A DNA stretch of 27,255 nucleotides from Treponema sp. (GTDB lineage Bacteria > Spirochaetota > Spirochaetia > Treponematales > Breznakiellaceae), in NCBI GenBank assembly GCA_031266255.1, contig JAISBK010000201.1, positions 1 to 27,255 of the forward strand. The letters are read 5' to 3'. Positions within the stretch are counted from its first letter, which is position 1. Each line of letters opens with the position of its first letter. Under the pieces are notes generated by a model. It was not told where the DNA came from. It saw only the letters and a list, made by a program, of their open reading frames with translations, and made no database searches. Positions 6,297 through 13,040 of the stretch are shown here, in pieces. The position numbers were made by a program, and so were the translations under genes.

Positions 6297-8141
6297 TCAT
6301 TCTATTTTGAAGCGTTCCACTTCTTGTACCAAACTCCCAATACGCTCTTTGTTCTCCCCGCTTATGGTATTGACATGGTTTATCGCGGTGTTTATCAGTT
6401 CAACACTAACCGCCATCTCGCTCACCCCCTCAGCCAGTTGATGGGTTACGGTATCCAAATTTTTGCTCTCTTTAATTACCTCCTGACTTCCGGTGAGCAT
6501 TTCCAGCGCACCACTTTTTACGATCTGGTTTATACGGTTAAGCTGGGTAATCGCCTCCAAAATCTGTTTGCTTCCCGCATTCTGTTCTTCCATGGCCTTT
6601 CGGATATGTTCTTCCTGCACCGAAACGGTCTTAACCCCCACCTCTATTGCCTCAAATTTTTGTAATACCGTACCGGTAGCATTACTGATCTTATGCATGG
6701 CTTCGGTGATCTTTTTCAGTACCACCGATATGGTCTTAGACTGCTCCCCCGAAGATTCCGCTAGTTTTCTAATCTCGTCCGCTACCACCGCAAAACCCTT
6801 GCCTGATGCTCCGGCATGAGCAGCTTCTATAGCCGCGTTCATTGACAGAAGATTGGTTTGGCTGGCGATATTCTGCATAACCAGGTTGATTCCCATCAAC
6901 CCTTCGGATTCATGGGCTATTTCCTGTATGTCCTCTGCAATTCCCTGAAGACTGGTACGTCCGGCTTCAGATGCCGCCGCAAGGGCAGTAACGTTATCGG
7001 CGTTTTTGATAAGGGTTTGGGTAACTGACTGGATATTGGCCAATGTTTTTTCAATAGCCAATGACGACTGGGAAACACGGGTAGATTGCTTTTCGATATG
7101 GTCATTGAGATTACTAATATTAGAAGCAATGTGTTCCATGGTCGCGTTGGCTTCCGTAATGCCGGAGGATTGATTGAGCACTTGTCCTTTAATGCCCTTG
7201 ATATTGGCGGTAATGTGATTTATGGCGACGGCGCTCTCCGTCATATTGGAATCCAGCTCATTACCGATGTTCAAAAGCGAGGTGCTTTGCAGTTTGATGA
7301 CCGCCACCAGGGTTTTGATTTTGTCAAAGGTATGATTAAAATACTTCGCCATGGCCTCAATCTCGTCCCGGCTTTTTATCATAAGGCGCCTGGTAAGATC
7401 CCCCTCGCCTTCGGAAATATCCTTGAGCATATCTACCACGGTACGGATAGGACGGACGATAATCTGCCTGAATACCAGGACATTCAGCAATGACGTGGCG
7501 ACGAGCAAAATTAGGACAATACCAATCATAAGGCGTATCTCGTAGTAGATCCTTTGGGCGATAGTCTCTCTTATGATACTCATTTCAATGCCGACAAAAA
7601 GGATACCGATGATAGTTCTGGAATTTTCCGCAAAAAGAGGCTGATACCCTGCCAGGTGGGATTTCTCCAGAATGGTTACCTCCCCAATAAAAGAAGTTCC
7701 TGAATTTACCGCATTATACGCGACGCTGGATGTTCCGAGCATCGTATTAACCGCCCGTTGACCTGAAGCATTGCGGATGCTGGTGGTGATACGTTTATAA
7801 TCATTACCTTCCCTTACAAAAATGGTAGCCACAATTCCCAGTTCTTCGGATACCTTGTCTACCAGATCATACCGTTCATTAAGGGCTTCCCCGTGCTGAT
7901 CCACCAACGTTCCATTGTTTAGGGAGAGATTCCCGTAATTGTTTTTGAGCGTATTTTGAAAAGAGGCAATATCGCCCCGGATTTTATTTCTCGCCATAAT
8001 AAGGGCGGTTTCCAGGCTTATGGTTCTCATGCTGGAAATACTGATAAAGGCAAGAACCATAATACCGATAAACACGAATCCTGAAGATAAGGCGGCAATT
8101 TTTATCAGGATGCTGATAGACGAATCTTCCGATTTTTTCAT
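6297..8141 (-). CDS. Methyl-accepting chemotaxis protein with Cache-type sensor
   Basis: A 614-residue transmembrane chemoreceptor that signals to CheA/CheW. TM1 is at about 12-35. A periplasmic domain at about 40-200 has the Cache-like pattern FIGEVTILEKSHLAGYQPL and IIGILFVGIE (151-186). TM2 is at about 203-223, followed by a HAMP domain to about 275. A long coiled-coil signalling domain carries the conserved tip QTNLLSMNAAIEAAHAG (428-444), and GFAVVADEIRKLAESS follows. The AAHAG variant is one I associate with spirochaetes. There is no CheR-docking pentapeptide at the C-terminus. ATG 8141 has a GGAGG ribosome binding site. The ligand cannot be told from sequence. Confidence 0.95.
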   Translation of the reverse strand: MKKSEDSSISILIKIAALSSGFVFIGIMVLAFISISSMRTISLETALIMARNKIRGDIASFQNTLKNNYGNLSLNNGTLVDQHGEALNERYDLVDKVSEELGIVATIFVREGNDYKRITTSIRNASGQRAVNTMLGTSSVAYNAVNSGTSFIGEVTILEKSHLAGYQPLFAENSRTIIGILFVGIEMSIIRETIAQRIYYEIRLMIGIVLILLVATSLLNVLVFRQIIVRPIRTVVDMLKDISEGEGDLTRRLMIKSRDEIEAMAKYFNHTFDKIKTLVAVIKLQSTSLLNIGNELDSNMTESAVAINHITANIKGIKGQVLNQSSGITEANATMEHIASNISNLNDHIEKQSTRVSQSSLAIEKTLANIQSVTQTLIKNADNVTALAAASEAGRTSLQGIAEDIQEIAHESEGLMGINLVMQNIASQTNLLSMNAAIEAAHAGASGKGFAVVADEIRKLAESSGEQSKTISVVLKKITEAMHKISNATGTVLQKFEAIEVGVKTVSVQEEHIRKAMEEQNAGSKQILEAITQLNRINQIVKSGALEMLTGSQEVIKESKNLDTVTHQLAEGVSEMAVSVELINTAINHVNTISGENKERIGSLVQEVERFKIE

Positions 8142-8501
8142 AGGGCCTCCGTATTTGTGGTGATTTTTTCTATGATGTCTGGATATGACGAATTCGGACG
8201 CTTACTAAAAAATGAATTTATTCCTAGCAGAATATTACAGGGGGGGGGTAAAAATGTGGAACTATACTGCTAGATAGGTTGGAAGAACTGTTGTGCCGGT
8301 TTGCCTCCAGCTTCTTGGGATTTGTTCCCATTATTACTCTATTAACCAACTCAAACACCTTGTATTTACCCCTAAGCCTAATTTTCAACTGACCGTAAAG
8401 AATTATCTAAATATACACCATAATTTCGTAAGAGTCAACATATTTTAAGCTATTTTTTCATAAAGAAATGCTGAAAAAGGCCGAACCTTATACCAAGAGA
8501 T
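8142..8501. other. Intergenic region with a poly-G element
   Basis: These 360 bases separate the divergent chemoreceptor and redox genes. They hold the G9 tract inside an inverted repeat (8224-8273). A weak plus-strand promoter candidate is CTGACC (8391-8396), 17 bases and TATACA, each 4 of 6 to consensus. I see no convincing sigma28 promoter for the chemoreceptor and no other gene. Confidence 0.5.
8224..8273. repeat. Inverted repeat with G9 tract in its loop
   Basis: Arms 8224-8234 and 8263-8273 are complementary at 10 of 11 positions (core CTAGCAG/CTGCTAG). The 28-base loop contains nine consecutive G (8240-8248). On the minus strand the C9 run lies between a T-rich element and TGTAAT, about 100 bases before the chemoreceptor start. 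Confidence 0.6.
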
Positions 8502-8645
8502 GTGTCCTTGAAGAGAAAGATTATACAGATTATTCTGTTTTTATGTGCGATTTTTTGCATCATAACCGGTATATCCCGGGGTGATGCTGCTGTTTTGTTT
8601 AGAAAAGCGGTTTTTGTTTGTCTGGAGTGTATCGGCATTGGGTAA
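8502..8645 (+). CDS. Small CXXC-motif membrane protein, CD1871A type
   Basis: A 47-residue frame from GTG 8502 (or TTG 8508) to TAA 8643-8645. It encodes a basic N-terminus (MSLKRK), one hydrophobic helix (about 8-25) and ISRGDAAVLFRKA. It ends in VCLECIGIG, with the CXXC pair CLEC near the C-terminus. This layout matches, from memory, the small CD1871A family named after a Clostridioides difficile gene. The redox partner or cluster of the CXXC pair is unknown to me. Its stop overlaps the likely TTG start of the 4Fe-4S protein, and a TlpA thioredoxin follows, suggesting one redox unit. The start is uncertain because the ribosome binding site is weak. Confidence 0.75.
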   Translation: MSLKRKIIQIILFLCAIFCIITGISRGDAAVLFRKAVFVCLECIGIG

Positions 8646-9462
8646 ACGTACACTGATTCAATGTCTGGCCATGTTGATCTATAATGCGGATCTACCCCAG
8701 TTCAAGACCGGTTCCTTGTCCAAAAGCCCCCTCAAAAACACCTGTGTTCCTGGTCTTAACTGCTATTCCTGTCCTGGAGCTATCGCCTCCTGTCCCTTGG
8801 GTGCACTCCAGAACGCATTAGCGGAAGGGCGTGTTCCGTTTTTGGTTATAGGCTTGCTATTACTGTTTGGTATTGTCCTTGGTCGGATAGTGTGCGGATT
8901 TTTATGCCCTTTCGGCTTCATCCAGGAACTCTTATACCGAATCCCCTCCCCAAAGGTACGGAAAAATGCCCTCACCAAAAAACTAAGCTGGTTTAAATAT
9001 GGGGTTCTTGCCGTGTTGGTCATCGGGTTACCCCTGGCGTTCTTTTTCATCGAAGGGTACGGCGCGCCTTTTTTCTGCGAATTACTCTGCCCTGCAGGAA
9101 CCCTGGAAGCGGGAATTCCCCTAGTTTTATTGAACGATGCGCTCCGTGAACGTATCGGCAGCCTGTTTTTCTGGAAACTGGCCATCCTCATCGCCATAGT
9201 CGTACTTTCGGTATGCGTATTCCGGTTTTTCTGCCGCTTCCTTTGTCCCTTAGGCGCGCTTTATGGTCTTTTTAACCGCTACGCCCTACTGGGCATACGG
9301 ATTGATGCGGAAACCTGTACCCATTGTGGAACCTGTGCAAAACACTGTAAAATGGATACTATGATTACCAATGATCGGGAATGTATCCGCTGCGGTGCAT
9401 GTATCCATAAGTGCCCCAAACAGGCACTTTCCCATACTTTTTTAAGAAGTTTTAAGAACTAA
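8638..9462 (+). CDS. Polytopic 4Fe-4S membrane protein (NapH/NosR-like)
   Basis: A 274-residue membrane protein that probably carries electrons between cytoplasmic donors and an extracytoplasmic acceptor. An N-terminal cysteine block contains CVPGLNCYSCPGA (36-48). Helices follow at about 67-84, 121-140 and 178-195, with CGFLCPFG (86-93), CELLCPAG (147-154) and CRFLCPLG (199-206) between them. Two C-terminal ferredoxin motifs are CTHCGTCAKHC (227-237) and CIRCGACIHKCP (249-260). I choose TTG 8638, overlapping the preceding CXXC gene, because TGGAG lies about 10 bases upstream and the protein then begins just before the conserved region. The second cysteine set ends in Lys-Met rather than Cys-Pro. 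Its exact acceptor is unknown; the adjacent thioredoxin is the obvious candidate. Confidence 0.88.
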   Translation: MGKRTLIQCLAMLIYNADLPQFKTGSLSKSPLKNTCVPGLNCYSCPGAIASCPLGALQNALAEGRVPFLVIGLLLLFGIVLGRIVCGFLCPFGFIQELLYRIPSPKVRKNALTKKLSWFKYGVLAVLVIGLPLAFFFIEGYGAPFFCELLCPAGTLEAGIPLVLLNDALRERIGSLFFWKLAILIAIVVLSVCVFRFFCRFLCPLGALYGLFNRYALLGIRIDAETCTHCGTCAKHCKMDTMITNDRECIRCGACIHKCPKQALSHTFLRSFKN

Positions 9463-9475
9463 GGAGCAATCAATC

Positions 9476-9964
9476 GTGAAACGTATACATATACTCTGTA
9501 TTCTGTTTTTTGTAGGATCGGTAGTTTCGATCCAGGCGCAGGAGCTGCGGGTCGGCAAAACAGCCCCGGATTTTACCTTTACCACTGCTGAGGGTAAATC
9601 TAGAACATTATCTTCTTACCGGGGAAAGCCGGTAGCCCTGCATTTCTGGGCCACCTGGTGTGGTCCCTGCATCCGGGAGTTGCCCCTTATCGCGTCCCTG
9701 AGTACTGCTAAGGCCCAGGATCTCACCGTGCTGGCGGTAAATTGCGCGGAACCAGACCAGACGGTTTCTTCGTTTCTGGCAAAAAGGCAATTAAAACTCA
9801 ATGTGATTATGGATAGGGATTACGCGATTTCCCGTTTATATGCTATTGATGCTATTCCCCAGACATATATGATCGATGCAGAGGGGATTATCAGGTCGAT
9901 ACAGGTCGGAGCGTACACCCAGCGGGGGCTTAACCGAGATGTTTCCGCACTGCTTGGAGGATAA
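9476..9964 (+). CDS. Exported TlpA/ResA-like thiol-disulfide oxidoreductase
   Basis: A 162-residue thioredoxin-fold protein with an N-terminal signal peptide or anchor (about 1-22, ending near IQAQE). The active site is WCGPC at 61-65, with cis-proline P128 in AIPQTY. Such proteins reduce or isomerise extracytoplasmic disulfides. GTG 9476 has AAGGAG about 9 bases upstream, and only 13 bases separate it from the 4Fe-4S gene. No CcdA/DsbD-type reductant supply is encoded nearby. The upstream 4Fe-4S membrane protein and CXXC peptide may therefore feed it electrons, which is inference. A G+C hairpin follows the stop codon. Confidence 0.9.
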   Translation: MKRIHILCILFFVGSVVSIQAQELRVGKTAPDFTFTTAEGKSRTLSSYRGKPVALHFWATWCGPCIRELPLIASLSTAKAQDLTVLAVNCAEPDQTVSSFLAKRQLKLNVIMDRDYAISRLYAIDAIPQTYMIDAEGIIRSIQVGAYTQRGLNRDVSALLGG

Positions 9965-9979
9965 AAACAGGGTACGGTT

Positions 9980-10006
9980 TATGGGTGGGCTGGAACGCCC
10001 CCCATA
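9980..10006. terminator. Hairpin between convergent tlpA-like and small membrane protein genes
   Basis: Ten base pairs with one T bulge (9980-9990 with 9997-10006) enclose a TGGAAC loop. A T7 run begins about 10 bases downstream on the plus strand, and a T5 run follows on the minus strand. It lies between two stop codons, so a bidirectional terminator is likely, though neither T tail is adjacent to the stem. Confidence 0.5.
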
Positions 10007-10008
10007 CT

Positions 10009-10287
10009 TCACGACCTTTTTTTCCGGCCAAAAAGCGGGGCAAAATACTTTTCCATGTTTACCCGTTTTAAGAGTTGTTTCAGGATAATCCGGTATAGCC
10101 CAAAGGATAGGGCAATGGAACCGACGAAGATAAGGGGAAGCCCCCAGGCTTGGGCGGTTTCAGGAAGTAGGGGCAACAGAAACCGGCTATACATGACAAG
10201 CAGCGCCACAAAGCAGAGGAGCATAATCAGTACATTAAGGACCGTTGCTCCTAGGATAAAAAGCAGGGTGTTTGTTTTTTTACTCAA
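10009..10287 (-). CDS. Small two-helix membrane protein, unknown
   Basis: A 92-residue protein with two strong hydrophobic segments (about 8-38 and 49-70) and a basic, cytoplasm-like C-terminus ending GRKKRS. I do not recognise a characterised family. Its start overlaps the lspA stop by four bases, so translation is probably coupled. A role near lipoprotein processing is suggested by position only. No cysteine motif or catalytic pattern is visible. Confidence 0.75.
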   Translation of the reverse strand: MSKKTNTLLFILGATVLNVLIMLLCFVALLVMYSRFLLPLLPETAQAWGLPLIFVGSIALSFGLYRIILKQLLKRVNMEKYFAPLFGRKKRS

Positions 10288-10835
10288 CGAGAAGCCTCCG
10301 TTTTAGATGAGTTTATATCCCCAGGTTTTGGGCTTATCAGGCTGGATAGTAAGAGGACGATACAGCAGATCACCACACTGGTATCAGCGATATTAAAGGT
10401 TGGCCACCGCTCCATGCCCAAGAATCCGTAGAATTTAATGCTGATAAAGTCAACTACCCCGTCAGGCCGGAAGATACGATCCAGGATATTGCCGATTCCT
10501 CCTCCCATGATCCCCGCGAAAAGCCAGCGCTGGAGACAGGAGAATTCCTTGGTCTTCATATAATACACCATGAGAAAACCTAACACGATAATGGGAAGCA
10601 CAATAAACAGCAAGGGCCGCAGGGAATCCGGCAGATTATCGCCCAGGCTAAACGCAATGGCCTTATTACGCACATGGATAATCCATACCACGTCGTTACC
10701 GAATACATCAAGAATCCGGTTGTGAGACCAATGCTTCACAATAAATCCCTTAACCAATTGATCTAAAAGAATAATAAGACCGCTTAACAAGAAAGGCAGG
10801 GCTTTGGATTTCATAGATTCAGGGGCAGTGCTCAC
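10284..10835 (-). CDS. lspA: Lipoprotein signal peptidase LspA
   Basis: LspA is the membrane aspartic protease that removes signal peptides from prolipoproteins. The 183-residue protein has four hydrophobic segments and the two family blocks. The first is GGGIGNILDR (111-120) followed by VVDF, with D129. The second is WPTFNIADT (144-152), with D151. D129 and D151 correspond to the catalytic aspartate pair. I use GTG 10835, which has GAGGAG about 7 bases upstream. An internal ATG at residue 8 is possible. It follows the Nif3-like gene by 15 bases and overlaps the next small membrane gene. The lipoprotein encoded at 23133 in this window would be a substrate. Confidence 0.95.
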   Translation of the reverse strand: MSTAPESMKSKALPFLLSGLIILLDQLVKGFIVKHWSHNRILDVFGNDVVWIIHVRNKAIAFSLGDNLPDSLRPLLFIVLPIIVLGFLMVYYMKTKEFSCLQRWLFAGIMGGGIGNILDRIFRPDGVVDFISIKFYGFLGMERWPTFNIADTSVVICCIVLLLSSLISPKPGDINSSKTEASR

Positions 10836-10850
10836 GTAGTACTCCTCACC

Positions 10851-11612
10851 TCATAAACCTGTAGGAACATCAATAAATTCAGTATCTATAGGTAATTGCA
10901 AGCCGCACTGTTCCATGATCTTGCGTACTCCCCACACTTCGGTAGTGTAATGCCCCCCGGCAATCATATTAAGCCGGCCTTCCAAAGCCTCATGATACAC
11001 TTGATGGGAATGTTCACCGGTAACATACAGATCCATACCTTCTGCAATCGCTTGAAGGGCTTCCTTGGCAGCGCCCCCCGATATTACCGCACAGGTTTGG
11101 CTCTTCTCTTTTCCAAAAGGATACACCCCCAGGGGAGGCCTATCCATAAAACTGATCCGGTGGACTGCGTCATCTACGGTCAACGGGGTCTTGAGGGTTC
11201 CTTTATACCCTATTTTGCGCTTATGATACCTGCCAAAAGGCTCAGGGGCCACGATCCCCAAGCGGTCTGCCAAGACCCCGTTGTTTCCCCATTGGGGGTG
11301 CTCATCCAAGGGCAGATGTACCGCATAGAGGGCCAGGTTATGATCCATCAGGAACTGTATACGGGTTCTGAGGACCTTCTGGATTCGCAGCGGCTCCCCC
11401 CAAAAAAGTCCATGATGGACAAAAAGCATCCCTGCCCCACCTGCCGCGGCCCGTTTAAAGGTTTCTAGACATGCGTCCACTGCAAAGGCGATCTTTCCTA
11501 ATTCCGCTCCATCATTATCTACCTGTATCCCGTTTAAGGAAACGTCTATATCGCTGAATCCCTCAATATCCAAAAGACTCCTGAAAAAATCATCTAAGTT
11601 ACTTGTAGTCAT
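10851..11612 (-). CDS. Nif3-like dinuclear metal-centre protein (DUF34)
   Basis: A 253-residue member of the Nif3/YbgI/DUF34 family, conserved proteins that bind two metal ions. Candidate ligands are in place: H66 and H67 in VHHGLFWG, D103 in LPLDEH, and H221 and E225 in GHYTTEVWG. The start MTTSNLDDFF fits the family. Its ATG overlaps the stop of the upstream hydrolase-like gene by four bases, so it is translationally coupled. Family members have been linked to GTP cyclohydrolase I-like or metal-handling roles, but the function is not settled, and nothing here narrows it. Confidence 0.9.
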   Translation of the reverse strand: MTTSNLDDFFRSLLDIEGFSDIDVSLNGIQVDNDGAELGKIAFAVDACLETFKRAAAGGAGMLFVHHGLFWGEPLRIQKVLRTRIQFLMDHNLALYAVHLPLDEHPQWGNNGVLADRLGIVAPEPFGRYHKRKIGYKGTLKTPLTVDDAVHRISFMDRPPLGVYPFGKEKSQTCAVISGGAAKEALQAIAEGMDLYVTGEHSHQVYHEALEGRLNMIAGGHYTTEVWGVRKIMEQCGLQLPIDTEFIDVPTGL

Positions 11613-13006
11613 GGAGAAAGTATATACCCAAAATCAGGTAAATTCCAAGCCCCACCGGTTTCAAAATGGAGGGTTCCCCCTAACCCCTTGTGCCGGGATA
11701 AGCCTGCGGGGATGTTTGGGGTATCCCGAGGAGCGTTTTCCAGGATCAGGCTGGCAAAATTGGTCATAATCGCCGCAGTACCTTCGATAAACGTGGTATA
11801 TTTCCAGGGAATCGGTTTAGTCCCTGGTACACAAGCCGAGTACAGGGGATATTTGGCAGGACAATCAGAATAATCTAAGGGTCCCGCGCCATTTACCGCA
11901 GCCAAGATCACCGGAGCATTGGTTTGTAAGATTTGCAGTATAGGTCCATACCAGCGGTTCCGCTTCTGGGGATCCGTTACCCTATCGGAAGTCATAAACA
12001 GGATGGGAACCTGGGGAGGCGCGATAGATCCCCATGAAACGGCCTTGGACTGGGAGAGCGGGTCATCAAACTGATAGACCGACCAGAGGGGACTCTCCAC
12101 CACGATGATCCCGTGCACCCCAGGATTGGCAGCCCTGAATGTTGCGGAAGCTCCCAAGAGCGCCAGCGCGGATCCGCCTGCATCGTAACCTGCTAAAAAG
12201 AGGGTATTCAGATCCACCGCAGCTTCCGGGAAATCAGTACGCAGGTCCTGCCTGATATACGAAAGGAGAAACCGTATATCTTCTGTCCGGCCATCTTCTA
12301 GGGCCCGGCCCCAACCATTCGCGGCTGGTGCGGTATTTCCCTGGGTAAGGGCTTGGAAGATCCTCAGCTGCTCTTGCATGGGCGGGTTATACCGCTTGTT
12401 ATCTGCTCCAAAGGCCGGGAAATCAAAGCCCTGCCGGGAAAAGCTCAGTACGGTAAATCCATGATCCCGGAGTTTCCCGCATACCTGATCCACCATACCT
12501 ACTGAACCAAATACCGGAGGAACCAGAAGCATAAGAGGCCGTTGAGATGAAGCAGCTTGGGGCTCCTGAGGGCCGTAGAGACGCAGGAATAACCGTACAT
12601 TCCGCGTTTCATCTTGGATCGCGCGGGTCTGTACCCCTTGGACGCTCAAACGAGTATCTGTCCTGGGAGCGAAATACAAGGCAAAGGCAGTGGTAATGAT
12701 AAGGAACCCCAGTAATACCAGGGTGAAACTCTGTGACGGAGGCGTATCATCCCAATCCCACCACCCCAAATACGCAAACAGCGTAGGCCCATGACGGATA
12801 TTCAGGAACACCGTACAGAGCAGCAAAGGAATACACTCAACCCGGAATCCATACGCAGGAAACAAGCCCACCCCAATACCCAGGGCCAAGAGGGGGAACC
12901 AGACTAACCCAGTCTGGGCTCGCAGACCTCTGATATAGGGCTGGATGGCCGGTATTATAAGGAGTACCACCATCACTAGTTCAGGAAGTCGTATGTTTTC
13001 CTGCAT
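11609..13006 (-). CDS. Membrane-anchored alpha/beta-hydrolase-like protein with altered catalytic site
   Basis: This 465-residue protein has an N-terminal membrane region (segments at about 8-24, 34-52, 57-70 and 93-111). An alpha/beta-hydrolase-like domain starts near residue 155. An oxyanion-type loop PPVFGSVG is at 163-170. The nucleophile elbow reads GYDAGG (273-278), with Asp where Ser is usual. The segment that normally carries the catalytic His (in PAF-acetylhydrolase-like enzymes, GxGH followed by a Ser-Asp) reads GAGPLDYSD (373-381), with Pro376. It may be an Asp-nucleophile enzyme or a pseudoenzyme. It lies 34 bases after clpB and overlaps the Nif3-like gene. ATG has an AAGGAG ribosome binding site. 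Confidence 0.7.
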   Translation of the reverse strand: MQENIRLPELVMVVLLIIPAIQPYIRGLRAQTGLVWFPLLALGIGVGLFPAYGFRVECIPLLLCTVFLNIRHGPTLFAYLGWWDWDDTPPSQSFTLVLLGFLIITTAFALYFAPRTDTRLSVQGVQTRAIQDETRNVRLFLRLYGPQEPQAASSQRPLMLLVPPVFGSVGMVDQVCGKLRDHGFTVLSFSRQGFDFPAFGADNKRYNPPMQEQLRIFQALTQGNTAPAANGWGRALEDGRTEDIRFLLSYIRQDLRTDFPEAAVDLNTLFLAGYDAGGSALALLGASATFRAANPGVHGIIVVESPLWSVYQFDDPLSQSKAVSWGSIAPPQVPILFMTSDRVTDPQKRNRWYGPILQILQTNAPVILAAVNGAGPLDYSDCPAKYPLYSACVPGTKPIPWKYTTFIEGTAAIMTNFASLILENAPRDTPNIPAGLSRHKGLGGTLHFETGGAWNLPDFGYILSP

Positions 13007-13040
13007 ATCTCCTTTCCTTTGGCTCTGTTATGAAGCAAAC

